This document shows positions 54,211-63,737 of a stretch of 64,000 nt of DNA, piece after piece. Source of the DNA: Roridomyces roridus (Eukaryota > Basidiomycota > Agaricomycetes > Agaricales > Mycenaceae); assembly GCA_029378245.1 (NCBI GenBank), contig JARKIF010000020.1, forward strand, positions 682,001-746,000, in the 5' to 3' direction. The position numbers and the translations under genes were made by a program. Below the pieces are notes generated by a model. That model was not told the origin of the DNA, made no database searches, and saw only the letters and a program-made list of their open reading frames with translations. How positions within the stretch are numbered: the first letter of the stretch is position 1; every line of letters starts with the position of its first letter.

Positions 54211-56705
54211 CTAGTCATCGCCGACATCCTGGTCATCGCCGTCTTCACCAGGACCCGCGCCCTCTGATCCAGAAGCCTCAGTTGCATCTGGGCCCGGAAT
54301 ATCTGCCGGGAGCTCCAAGGGGAAGATGTCGTCAAACTCGAGCCGTTTGCACAACTGGTTGCACTGGTGAGTGTTGATGAAAGACTCAATACCCTCGAGA
54401 CCAAAGTCTCCAAGGCCGGAACCCCTGTATAAAAACATTAATTTAGAGCAATGAGACTAGGGACAGACACTCACCCGTCTTGAGTGTGGGTCATGACATC
54501 AAACAAAACCAAACCATCATGACCACGGACCGTAGCGGGGGTTCCTTGAATATCAGCCATAACAAGTGTTCCGGTGGCGGAACCGAACACATAATGTGCA
54601 AAGCTGTGAATGGTGAGGTGCGTGAGGTCGGAGCCACGAGCCTTGTGGTTGAGTGCGGAGGTGAATTGAATGACAGCCGCCGCACGCTTGGGCTCAACCA
54701 TCCACGTCATTCCCTCATCCTCGAAGCTATCAAGGCCAGAGGCCACGCTGGGTGAGCGGGTCACTTGAACCAGCATCTCTTGGGCAAGGTAGGCTGAGGA
54801 AAACTCGATGACTAGACTATAGTTTAGGGCAGTCTTTGAGAAAGGGTCACGGTGACGCACAGTTAAAAATTGCAACATCCATCTCCTTGCAATATGCCAC
54901 AAAATCTCCAAAGAGTTCCCTGCCCAGAGCGAGACGGTGGCACTCGGATTCAAGTAGCGCACGATTATGCACCACAGACACGCCGTTAGAGAGCGAGTGA
55001 GAATCGTCATCGGATGTACGGTAGATACGCTTGGCAACAGCGCGTTCCTCCTTGTCGTTGACAAAGATGGTCATCTGGGTGGAGAAATGAGTTGCAGTTC
55101 AGCCCATGCAAATTAACCACGCACATCATATGCAAGTTTGGAACCGCCCTTGGCAAAATGCACGTCGTCGATGACTGCTTCAATTTGCCCAGACTTCTGG
55201 ATGAGTTCTGGCTCGTACTGGGGTGGATGGACGGAGATGTCACATCTCTCAAGTGTTACACGCGACTGAGTCTTGGGTGTCATAAGTGCGGGAGTGCGGC
55301 TGGAGCCGGCGGCACCAAAGCGCGACCCAAGGGTTGAACCGATGTCTAGAAAAAAGTAGAAACAAGATGAGACAAAGCCCGTAGAAATTTCACGCAATAG
55401 ACATACTTGAATTGGTCAGTGCACGAAGACGCTTACTGAGGCCCCCAGAACTGGTACCCGAGATGGCGCGCTTTCGACTGGTAGAATTTGGTTCGTCTAC
55501 ATTGAGGTTGCGTGCCACCGCATCGAGCTCTTCACGATCTCCGTACTAAGAAAAGTTAAAACCTGAGTCAATATAAGACAGGCATTCACGCACCGAGTCC
55601 ATGTTCACCACCAACTCGAGGCAGAGTAGCTTCGTATTATGGCCCCGGGCAAGGGTGCGGAAGATACTGGGAATATTGTTAACGTACGTCGCAATTTTCT
55701 CAGTTGTTGAGGAATGCATCATATAGAAATTGGCCAAACTGCCGGTCATTGAGTTGGGTTCGGGAAGGCGATTGCCGGACCAGCGTAGATCAACGTCGCC
55801 ACTACATGAGATGGAATGAGATCAAAGGTATGTACGCAAGACGAGAGCAGTGGACTTACATCTCAAGTGGGAGCATCCCAAGCTTGTACTTGACAAATTG
55901 CGGCGACACAACATCAACAATTTCTTGAACGAGGTCTATCAAATACCATTAGATGAGTTGAAAACTTTTTTTGGCAAGAGAAATACATACCTGGCATGGG
56001 GATGGACGACCGGTACAGCTTGATGAGGTTGCCAATCTTGGTATTGGTTGCCTTTGAGTCGCTCATGCGAGTCTACAACATGTTCAGTTGAACAAACAGG
56101 CAGTTACTGTGAGGAGGAGAAGAACATACCATTACTGCAAGCCGAATCATATCCTCCGCCTGGCCACCAGTCCCTCCCTCGTGGAAGATCAGAGCGGCCG
56201 TGTGCAACGAAGTGCCGGCTCTGGTGGTGCCCACAGAAGTACGCAAGCGCTGTTTCATGGCAGCAGCGCGGGCCTCATAAGTCTCCGGCACACTGTTTGT
56301 GTTGTTGTTGTTGGATGTCGATCCGCCTTAGCCCCAGTCATCAAAGGTAGGAATGAAGAAAGGAACAGAAGAAAAACATACCCTGGGTGCCGGAAGTGGC
56401 ACTACCATTCTCCTTCCGAGCCTCGTCGACACAGCGGGAAGCACCACAGGTCTGGATGGTGCCAATCAACGGCATGTTGTTGCGGCGTGTGAGGCCGCAA
56501 AAGGCGCACTGCGGTTGTTCCTGCCACACAGTAGTCAGAATGGGTATTGTTGGGTCCACAGATCACTTACCTCAAGCTGCTGGTAGTCTGCAGTGTCGCG
56601 TTTAAACTGAGACAACTTCTCGCACTTTTGACAGATACTGTCATCGGTGCGGAGACGGAAAGTGGTCCCACAGTCGGAACATTGGGAGGGTGCGGTCTCG
56701 GTCAT
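54211..56705 (-). CDS. Alpha-type protein kinase (MHCK/eEF2K-like) with zinc-ribbon-like N terminus
   Basis: Eleven minus-strand exons join without a phase error: 56705-56571, 56520-56382, 56326-56130, 56072-55991, 55935-55860, 55801-55594, 55545-55407, 55345-55125, 55074-54861, 54811-54475, 54424-54211 (about 653 residues). Cys pairs C9/C12 with C25/C28 and C50/C53 with C70/C75 suggest two zinc-binding modules. The C-terminal third is an alpha-kinase: I-H-S-F-A-H (His 539, 543), V-M-A-D-I-Q-G-T-P (Asp 557), F-D-V-M-T-H, G-L-G-D-F-G-L-E-G-I, and H-Q-C-N-Q-L-C (Cys 604, 608). The His/Cys set fits the family's structural zinc site, and D-x-Q-G is its active-site motif. A very acidic tail follows. 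All expected motifs are present, so activity is plausible. Basidiomycetes have many such kinases. The substrate is unknown, and its location in a mobile element is the odd feature. Confidence 0.9.
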
Positions 56706-57315
56706 TCCAGAGTTAGTTATTTGGGGGAAGTTCAGTGAAAGACTGGGAAGGGACCTTCGTGCTTTTAAATCTCGTGAATGGTCGGTTAAGTTTGAGCAGC
56801 TTGAGCATCCTAGGCGGCGCCAGTGATGCGCTTTCAGCTGAACGGAGTAAGTGTCGACGGGGTTGTGCAAAGCAAAAGAAAAAAAAGACGGACTTGAACG
56901 GACCTTGGACCAACTGTGAATTACGGAGTGGAACGGGAATGAGCCGCCGACTGGAATTCAACGGACTGGAACGGACTGATTCGGGTGGACGGACTTGACC
57001 GGATTGCTTTGCAAGAATTGGCTTGGCTTGAACAACGGACTGGAACGGGCTTGAACAGGGAACAACTAATAGAATGATTAGCATGATTACTTCCCAATCG
57101 ACTAACCGCTGTTCAACACAAGTTCAACAACAATTGAAAGGATTACTCACCTGTATGCTCAGTCAGCCACCAACGGCCCCGGCATGTTGGGATGTGCATT
57201 AGACGATACAATCGTCCGCTCGGCACCTCCATGATGTTTCCAGGTGCGTCGGAATATTGTGACTTAAAAGCTCAGCGAGAAAAATATCCCTTTCATAACG
57301 CACCCACCAAACACG
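56706..57315. promoter_or_regulatory. Divergent promoter region between the kinase and the DDE gene
   Basis: The two start codons (56705 minus, 57316 plus) are about 610 bp apart, so one intergenic region serves both genes. It holds several copies of GGACTGGAACGGACTGA-like text (about 56960-57050; ACTGGAACGG and CTTGAACGG repeated), possible regulatory or transposase-binding repeats. Confidence 0.4.
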
Positions 57316-58910
57316 ATGCCAAATCCTACTGGCAAAAATGGGCATCCATCTCAAGACCGTGAGTTTGCAATGACACATCTCCCAGTTGAATCCTGATAAT
57401 TCCTTAGCTCCTGACGATGAGAAGCTTCGGGAGGCCCTCCTCAAATATGCACGGCAGGGATTAAGTCGCGAGCACCAGATTTCGGCTTTGGCGTCCAATT
57501 TCAAGTATCATATTAGGTGTGTTCGATGTTCGCTACCGCTTTGGCTGTCTGATGATTTTTTTCTCAGACTAAGCTCTCTCCGCAAACTCAAAGAACGGCT
57601 CGGCATCAAAGCCAGTGTGCGCACGCAGAAGCTGTCCGTGGACCAGGTCAGACAAGCCGTTGTTGATGTGGTGGAGAGGGATCCCGCTCAGCTGCGTGGA
57701 CCGGCATTCATCAAAGACCAACTTCGTCTCAAAATGCTATTTGCTCCCCGGTGTGTTACTATCTTCTCCACAGCAATTCAGCTGAAAAATCCGCAAGTGA
57801 TCTTATCCGCCAAATCATGGTTGAACACTACCCCGGTGGCTTCGAAGTTCGCTTCCCTGGCCGCAAGAACCGTCGCGTAATTCGTGTTCCTCTGCGTGCG
57901 AGTGGTCCGTACTATGAAATTAGTAGTGATGGACATGAGAAACTCGCACCTGCTGCTCTCCGCATGGGTGGAGTGGGCTTTTCCATCTACGCATTCAAAG
58001 ACAAATTCACCGATGCACTGGTTTTCATCAAAGTTTTACCAGACATACGTAGCGCCGGGGCTGGGGGGCACATTTTCCTTGACTTTGTTGAGCACACCGG
58101 ATGTGAGTACTTTAACTCAGATGTGTCTGACCGTTCACTCACAAAGCATTCCTTTTATCGCAGTCATTCCCATCCAACTGACGACGGATAAGGGTTCTGA
58201 GGTTGGATGGATCTATGCATTTATGGCGGCACTGAGGTATGTGGTCCATAATTTGCGGCACATCCGCTGACCCTCTTTTGTCAGAGAGATGTATGCCCCC
58301 GACATCGATCCAGCACTATATCCATTCCATGTCCTGATCAAGAGTGTTCATAACACTGTAATTGAAGGATTTTGGCGGCACTTGAAGGAGAAGTTGGGTT
58401 TGAATTTGAAGGATTATCTGTTGAGAGGCCGGGCGGAGCATCTGTTCAACCCTCATGATCCATTACACGAGTAAGTTTAATCAACTCAGCCTGCCCTGTG
58501 ATTTGACTTACATTGGGTAATGTAGGCCTCTTTTCTATTGGATCTTTTCTCCTCTCATCCAGCGGGAACTGGATGATTTTGCCGACTGGTGGAACAATCA
58601 TCGCGTTCGACACCAGCACGACAAGATAATGCCGTCGGGGCATGTCCCATCGCACGCTATGGAGTATCCTGAACTGTTTGGGGCGCTTGACTGTCGAATC
58701 AAAGTCCCCCAGGTTGCAATTGATGCACTGCGGGATCAGATCAGTGGTGAGGAAGGTCCTAAATCACAGTTTCAAAGCTGGCCAGGCCTCACGGCAGAGT
58801 TTGATGTGTATGCATGCCGGGTTTATGAAGAGATTGGAGAACCCACTCTTACTATGGAAACAGGTTGGGATGTGTTTGTTAATATGACTGTTGCAATGAC
58901 TGTGGCGTAG
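57316..58910 (+). CDS. Integrase-core (DDE) protein, probable transposase of the element
   Basis: Seven exons: 57316-57358, 57408-57516, 57568-57750, 57774-58102, 58164-58236, 58285-58470, 58526-58910, about 435 residues. A helix-turn-helix-like N terminus (L-R-E-A-L-L-K-Y, L-R-K-L-K-E-R-L-G) precedes the catalytic region. Candidate acidic residues are Asp164 (S-S-D-G-H-E-K-L), Asp230 (T-T-D-K-G-S-E-V) and Glu273 (H-N-T-V-I-E-G-F-W). The C terminus has D-W-W-N-N-H-R-V-R and ends Y-E-E-I-G-E-P-T-L. I recall this integrase-core family from many agaricomycete genomes. Phase is consistent only if a 23-nt GT-AG segment (57751-57773) is removed; that is either an ultrashort intron or a frameshift. 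Other introns are 48-61 nt. It probably mobilises the element; this is inference. Confidence 0.82.
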
Positions 58911-58975
58911 CTAGAATACCATGTTCGATGCACTCATACCACATCACTTCCGTTGAGTTGGCCGAGTAGCCTCAA

Positions 58976-59215
58976 TGATAACATCCCGGCTGCTGATAGA
59001 TTGATGATTATCACGGTTATCTATCCGACAGGTTTGACATCTGACATCTCTCAACCTGGAAACGAACCTCAACCGTCTCGCTTACCGAGTAGCCTCAATG
59101 ATAACATCCCGGCTGCTGATAGATTGATGATTATCACGGTTATCTATCCGACAGGTTTGACATCTGACATCTCTCAACCTGGAAACGAACCTCAACCGTC
59201 TCGCTTACCGTAGGC
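58976..59215 (-). repeat. Right terminal repeat, tandemly duplicated (2 x 123 bp)
   Basis: Two adjacent copies (58976-59098, 59099-59215) of the terminal inverted repeat, virtually identical to each other. The left end of the element has only one copy. Confidence 0.9.
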
Positions 59216-59327
59216 TGGCAGCGGGAAACAATCTCTCTGCTACAGACTCGGAAGCTATCACACCGCATTGCCGCTATATCTACTGGGAGGTTCCACGCAG
59301 AATCGGCACCTTCTTTTTTTCTTCCCC

Positions 59328-59694
59328 ATGACTGTGCTCGCAGGCCGACCGCTTTTCCTCTTTCTTGGATTGTTGAATTTACTCTCCGGCCTATTTCCAG
59401 TGACTGCTGCGCCAGTCGGTGGCATAGTCGGCATCGCCGAGGTCGCCCTTAACTCGGGAGACATATTCTTAATCGTGCTCGGCGTCTGTGAGTAACTTGT
59501 ACCTCATGGCCTCCCATCGAACTCATCCTCCGTCTCCGAATCCAGTGGTGTTTCTGATGATCTCCGCCGTCGTCTTGGCACACCTGGGAGAAAAGCTGCG
59601 GCTGAAGCGTGACCGTGAGCTCGCCGAATTCGGGAAGGCAAAGAAAATGGCTCCTCTGGATGCTCCGACACAGCCTAGTGGCGTAGCAGGTTGA
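59328..59694 (+). CDS. Small single-pass membrane protein 1
   Basis: Exons 59328-59487 and 59546-59694 give about 102 residues. The N-terminal signal peptide is P-L-F-L-F-L-G-L-L-N-L-L-S-G-L-F-P. A short polar loop is followed by a second hydrophobic segment spanning the intron (D-I-F-L-I-V-L-G-V-L-V-F-L-M-I-S-A-V-V-L-A), and then a basic tail (K-L-R-L-K-R-D-R-E-L). Same plan as the next gene (signal peptide, short loop, helix, K/R tail, one intron inside the helix), so the two are probably paralogues. No family is recognised. The gene starts about 110 bp beyond the mobile element. Confidence 0.6.
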
Positions 59695-60275
59695 ACACGG
59701 GCAGTCATGGCCAGTTCAACATAGTAGTACTGGATGTATTCAACGTGGCTCTATAAGCTGGCAACACGACCTTTAACATTGCAGTTTTATGTACCGAATT
59801 TTGTTCGAGTATACGAAGGACCCGACAGTTCGAGTTGAAATTTGAACCTTGATTTCAACCATGATCGGATCAATTGATCATCAGCGCCAATATTTCAGCC
59901 GCACAGAGTAGACAAGTCTTGCAGCCGGGGGAGTTTAGTTGACACTCCGCTGCGACGGGACCAGTCGGAGTCAAATCGGAGTTCTAACAGTCGATTCTTG
60001 AATTCCCCGGCCCTCAGTTCTCAGGATCATAGCAGTCTAGAGCTGTTGAAATATTAATCTTCGTTTCGCCATTGGTAGAACAAAGCTATTGATTCCGCAC
60101 GTTCCATCTTTCGCCAGTCGGAGTTTCCATATTTCCGAGCGGACATTGAATCCGACTTGATGCGCCACCTTCCTGAACAAATCGAAAAGTCTTTGGAACT
60201 CCGCAGGCGGCGAGGAAGCCGAAGCGATGGGTATATAATAGATAGCTCTGGGTGAGACCTGCAACCGCCTTCTTC
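59695..60275. other. No supportable gene
   Basis: Intergenic sequence between the two small membrane proteins. GTATATAATAG at about 60230-60240 lies some 45 bp before the second start and is a good TATA-like box. Confidence 0.45.
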
Positions 60276-60574
60276 ATGACCTCCCAGACACCACTGTTAT
60301 TCCTCCTACTTTTGACCGGCCTACCTTTTGGTCTGGCTAGCGACGCGTCAGACGGCGCAAGCGACCAGTTGACCAACGTGATCCAGTCCGGAATCCCAAC
60401 GGGAGACAAGGTGGCAATTGGGGTCGGAGTGGGTGGGTACTGATAATGTGCAACCGCATGCTCGAGCACTGACTTGTGAACTTCACAGTGTTCTTGTTCG
60501 GGCTCCTTGGCGCTTTCACTCACTGCGTAAAGAAGCGGCAGAAAGCGAAGGATGCTGAGAAGGCCGGGGCTTAG
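60276..60574 (+). CDS. Small single-pass membrane protein 2
   Basis: Exons 60276-60432 and 60489-60574 give about 80 residues. Signal peptide P-L-L-F-L-L-L-L-T-G-L-P-F-G-L-A, a short acidic loop (D-A-S-D-G-A-S-D), a hydrophobic helix V-A-I-G-V-G-V-V-F-L-F-G-L-L-G-A-F, then a basic tail K-K-R-Q-K-A-K. The donor was taken as GTGGGT because the alternative GTACTG four bases later breaks the helix frame. Paralogue-like to the gene at 59328. Function unknown. Confidence 0.6.
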
Positions 60575-60759
60575 GGCTACCAAGAGGTCTCTCCATCTCC
60601 AATTCGTCTCAGTTCCATCGCTAAAATGTGCACCAGTGGTCATTGAGAGTGAACATTGGATGTACGGCAGAACTTACGAAATCTTACGATGCACGATACG
60701 TCTCCAGTCTGGGTTTGCGGGAAATTTTGTATGGCTCTTCGCTCGAATCAAGTTCATGT

Positions 60760-62075
60760 TTATTCAACCTGCATTGTTTCTGTATATGGCTCTTGAAAGA
60801 GATAGACGATGAGCTCCTGCACGACCTTGACATTGACGCTGTTCCCGATGAGTCGATATTTAGTTTTGCGCGACATGCCGTTTGGCCAGATGAACGATTT
60901 CTCCGGGGTGAAGTTGAATAACCGGAGAAGCTCGTCGGGAGAAAAGTATCTGAGCCTGAGTGTATCGAGGATGCGAACCGAGTCGGCTGCGCTAGAAGCG
61001 AGGAACGTGTCAAAGACCGCTCCCGTCTGCGTGATTGTGAGCTGTGCACAGAGAATGTAGATAACGGAATTACATCCTCGTCTTCGTTCATTTGCAGGAT
61101 GGAGCCAGACCGCTCGACCAGCTGCGTATAACCTGGATAGCAAATGAGGGAAAAGAAGAAAAAAACAGAGGAAAATTACCCCGTGTGAAGCAGCAGGTGC
61201 GTCGTGAGGAAGGAAGGATGATGTCGAACAGTCTGCCCCATTTCGACAGAATTTTGTCTGGAATAGTGTAGTCCTCGACGAGTTCAGAATCAAGATAACC
61301 TCGTATTTCGCGGACATTGTCGTCTGGAGCGCCGTTCGATGCGCGAGGGTCAATCCATGCGCTAAAGCCAGGAATATGGCGCAAGGTTCCGCCGGGTTCA
61401 TGTCGGAACGCGAGGGGCATCCGTTTGGCAAGAAGATAATACCGCAAGCGAGAGTTGGGTATACCGAATTGAAGCGGAGTGAGTAGGAATTCAGCGATAG
61501 CGTATCCGAGGCTCTGGAGCGTCGATACAAGGATCTGGCGGGTGGTGGAAGTCTGGCAACATTCAGACAGGCGTTGAATGACGGAGTCAACCCTTACCTC
61601 GAAGCCTCCAACGTTCTCGACCAGGAGGTGAGTGGGATGCGAATTACTCTGCGCAAGTTGCGGAAGGATGTGCTGTACTAGATGAAGTAAGGACGCTGCT
61701 CGTGGGTCTAGTTCGCCTTTTGCCAAAGGATTCAAGACGGTGTACGGTTGGCATGCAGGGGACAGCAGCCACAGTGCTGCTTCCAGCGACTCCAAGTACG
61801 AAGCCGTCAGTGTTGAAATGTCCATCTAGTCCGACATTCAGACTGCGGATTAGATCTTGGTGAGGAATGACGGGACCTTCCTCGCGATTCCTGGGCCGAA
61901 GTTGGCAGAATAGACGTCACAAGCGTTTTGGTCCCAGTCAAAGGCATGTGTGATTGAGGCGGACACATTGCTGCGAGAGAGGGCTAGATGAAGGCCTCCT
62001 TTCATGCGGGTCAGCTAGGCGGATTGAGTTGGGCGGCGAGAGACCTATTCCGCTGTAAAATTCAACAGCCTTCAT
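60760..62075 (-). CDS. DNMT2: DNMT2 (TRDMT1-type tRNA cytosine-38 C5 methyltransferase)
   Basis: Six minus-strand exons (62075-62045, 61998-61877, 61825-61598, 61552-61180, 61132-61074, 61026-60760) join without phase error and give about 359 residues. Motif I is V-E-F-Y-S-G-I-G-G-L-H. Then D-W-D-Q-N-A, the catalytic-Cys motif S-P-A-C-Q-P-Y-T (Cys76; usually P-P-C-Q), E-N-V-G-G-F-E, G-I-P-N-S-R-L-R-Y, the DNMT2 hallmark C-F-T within R-T-C-C-F-T-R-G, and the closing G-N-S-V-N-V. The C-F-T motif and overall length separate it from DNA methyltransferases. Known members methylate C38 of tRNA-Asp in the cytosol or nucleus. The Pro-to-Ala change before the catalytic Cys is unusual. The start shares a 66-bp region with a divergent gene. 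Confidence 0.9.
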
Positions 62076-62141
62076 CGGGACATGGTCGTTCGGCTTCAAG
62101 CGAGTGATGCGATCAATACCCTTCTTCTTTCCACCATCATC
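62076..62141. promoter_or_regulatory. 66-bp bidirectional start region
   Basis: DNMT2 (minus, ATG at 62075) and the conserved gene (plus, ATG at 62142) start 66 bp apart, so their 5' leaders or core promoters must overlap. Confidence 0.55.
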
Positions 62142-63549
62142 ATGACCGTCTCGGATGCGGACAGATTCCGAATCGCAGTGGTGCGTTGGTCCTCTTGCAA
62201 AATAACAAGAATCGAATGTTTCTAGGCACTAACCGCTTTGAAATTCAAACCTGCCGACCAATCGTGTGCATGTAGGAGCTCAAAATTTTCTCGGTTTGAA
62301 CCGAACTCACCGGGTGCAGCCTACGTCTTGCATCTTCGCTCTATCTTTCCTCCATCTGCGCCTGCTGCTCCGACGACTGATGGATCATGGAAAAGCCATG
62401 CGTTGGCTCTGGAGAAGGATCTTGAGAAAATGAAGGAGAAGTATCAGGCCGAGCAAATCAGTCAGTGAATTTTCGGTGTATCTATCTCCTCATCTTAACG
62501 TCTCTCTTCTTCGGTGCCCGCCACCGAACCCAGCGGAAGTCAGCCCGTTAAACGCAAACCAAAAAAAAAGACGACGGACAAGATACCTGCACGCGCTGAC
62601 CTCGAAACCGTTCTTGCAAGCCTTGACGGGCGTAAGTCCAATCTTGTTATTGACATTCTTTTCTTGATTCACCAACAAAGGGCCGGATTTCGTCTGCCTC
62701 CCCGATTCAGAGTCGTTGTTCTCCAACTTTTCGGCTCTAAATCAACTCACTTTTGTGCTGGGAGCCTCAGAGACAGCCGTTACCACTGCCCAGCGGTCGC
62801 TCCTTGTTTCCACGGCCGTCCGTTGTATCACAACGCTCTCTGTTGTGCTACATCCCATCTTGCGTTCCACCGGAACCACCGCCTCTCAGGCCACGACACT
62901 GCATACCTTGACTGTTCTACTACACCATCTTACATCCTCTTCCATCCCCCTTCTCTTCCGCAAGTCCAAGTCGAACGCAAACTCCCTATTAAACAAAGTC
63001 CTTGATGCATTGATCACATTCATATTCAACCCCATCTTGGAATCTTTCTCGCCTCTCTCGCACCGGTACCTTGCGAGTCTTTTTTCGCCCACGTCCTCGG
63101 ATAATCTGCCTACCGACCTCCGCCCAGACGTGTTGCGAATGTTTCAAAGTGGATTCTCTCCGCTTGTATCCATTGCAGCTGCCTACGAACTCGATCTACA
63201 GAGCACACTGGCGCTGACAGCGCTACGCGAGTTGGAAGGTCTGTTCCCGGAAGCGCGCGTTCCTTGGACACACGACAGTCGCGTGAACGCGCTCGCCCGG
63301 AAAGATGCGTTGTGGTATACGTGTACCGCTCTACACACTCTATTCGGACCCATTAAAGATTGTTGGACGTCGTCGGGATCGCCGGGAGCCATTTCCGAAG
63401 GCAGGATAGCGGATGCCTTTTCCCGCATTGTCAGCCGCTGTCGTGGGTGTCGGACTGATCCGGATGTAAATGTTGGCGGGGAAGACATGGATGAGGTAGG
63501 ATATGGGATGATCCTGGGCATTATGGAGCGCTTTTGGGCGATGGTGTGA
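62142..63549 (+). CDS. Conserved fungal protein of unknown function
   Basis: Exons 62142-62180, 62226-62464, 62534-62631 and 62681-63549 join without phase error and give about 414 residues. It begins M-T-V-S-D-A-D-R-F-R-I-A-V. A short helix (L-E-K-D-L-E-K-M-K-E-K-Y) is followed by a Lys-rich linker (K-R-K-P-K-K-K-T) and a mainly helical C-terminal two thirds with many Leu/Ser/Thr. There is no signal peptide or membrane span. I do not recognise a named domain, though the sequence looks like a conserved agaricomycete hypothetical. Exon 2 has an Arg/Ser-rich part (about 62260-62330) that might hide another intron. Confidence 0.7.
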
Positions 63550-63564
63550 ATTGCTTTCAGGAAA

Positions 63565-63737
63565 TTATGCAGCGATCCGAATTACAAGATGCTCAGTCAC
63601 ATGAATAGTAACCTGTACGACTTGACGCCCCGCACGAACTTCCGGCCCCACCCGACCAAGGGCCTCCAAATTGTCTTCGCTCTCTTCCTCCTCCCCTTGG
63701 TCCCCGTCGTCCTCTTCACTTTCATCGTCGTCGTCGG
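63565..63737 (-). CDS. Last exon of a minus-strand gene (rest outside or unresolved)
   Basis: After an acceptor CGCAG the exon reads A-D-D-D-D-E-S-E-E-D-D, a long acidic run, then L-G-R-V-G-P-E-V-R-A-G and a short end V-T-I-H-V-T-E-H-L-V-I-R-I-A-A. The upstream exon, near 63783 and beyond, could not be joined with certainty. It is convergent with the gene ending at 63549, with only 15 bp between stops. Confidence 0.45.

Larger units (their letters stand above)
53866..59215. mobile_element. 5.35-kb inverted-repeat element carrying an alpha-kinase and a DDE protein
   Basis: The left end (53866-53982) begins GCCTACGGTAAGCGAGACGG. The right end (59099-59215) is its reverse complement over 117 bp with about two differences. 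The right end is tandemly duplicated (58976-59098 and 59099-59215, period 123 bp). Inside are two convergent genes: the kinase on the minus strand (3' end at 54211) and the DDE protein on the plus strand. Both read through cleanly. The left flank is Copia RT and the right flank is unrelated, and no target duplication is visible. Either one flank has been rearranged, or the ends are slightly misplaced, or the element does not duplicate its target. Confidence 0.8.

Noticed and set aside
59216..59327. Continuation of Copia RT beyond the kinase element
   Set aside because: Text after 59215 does not resemble the expected RT sequence in any frame, so the right flank is not the other half of the Copia element.
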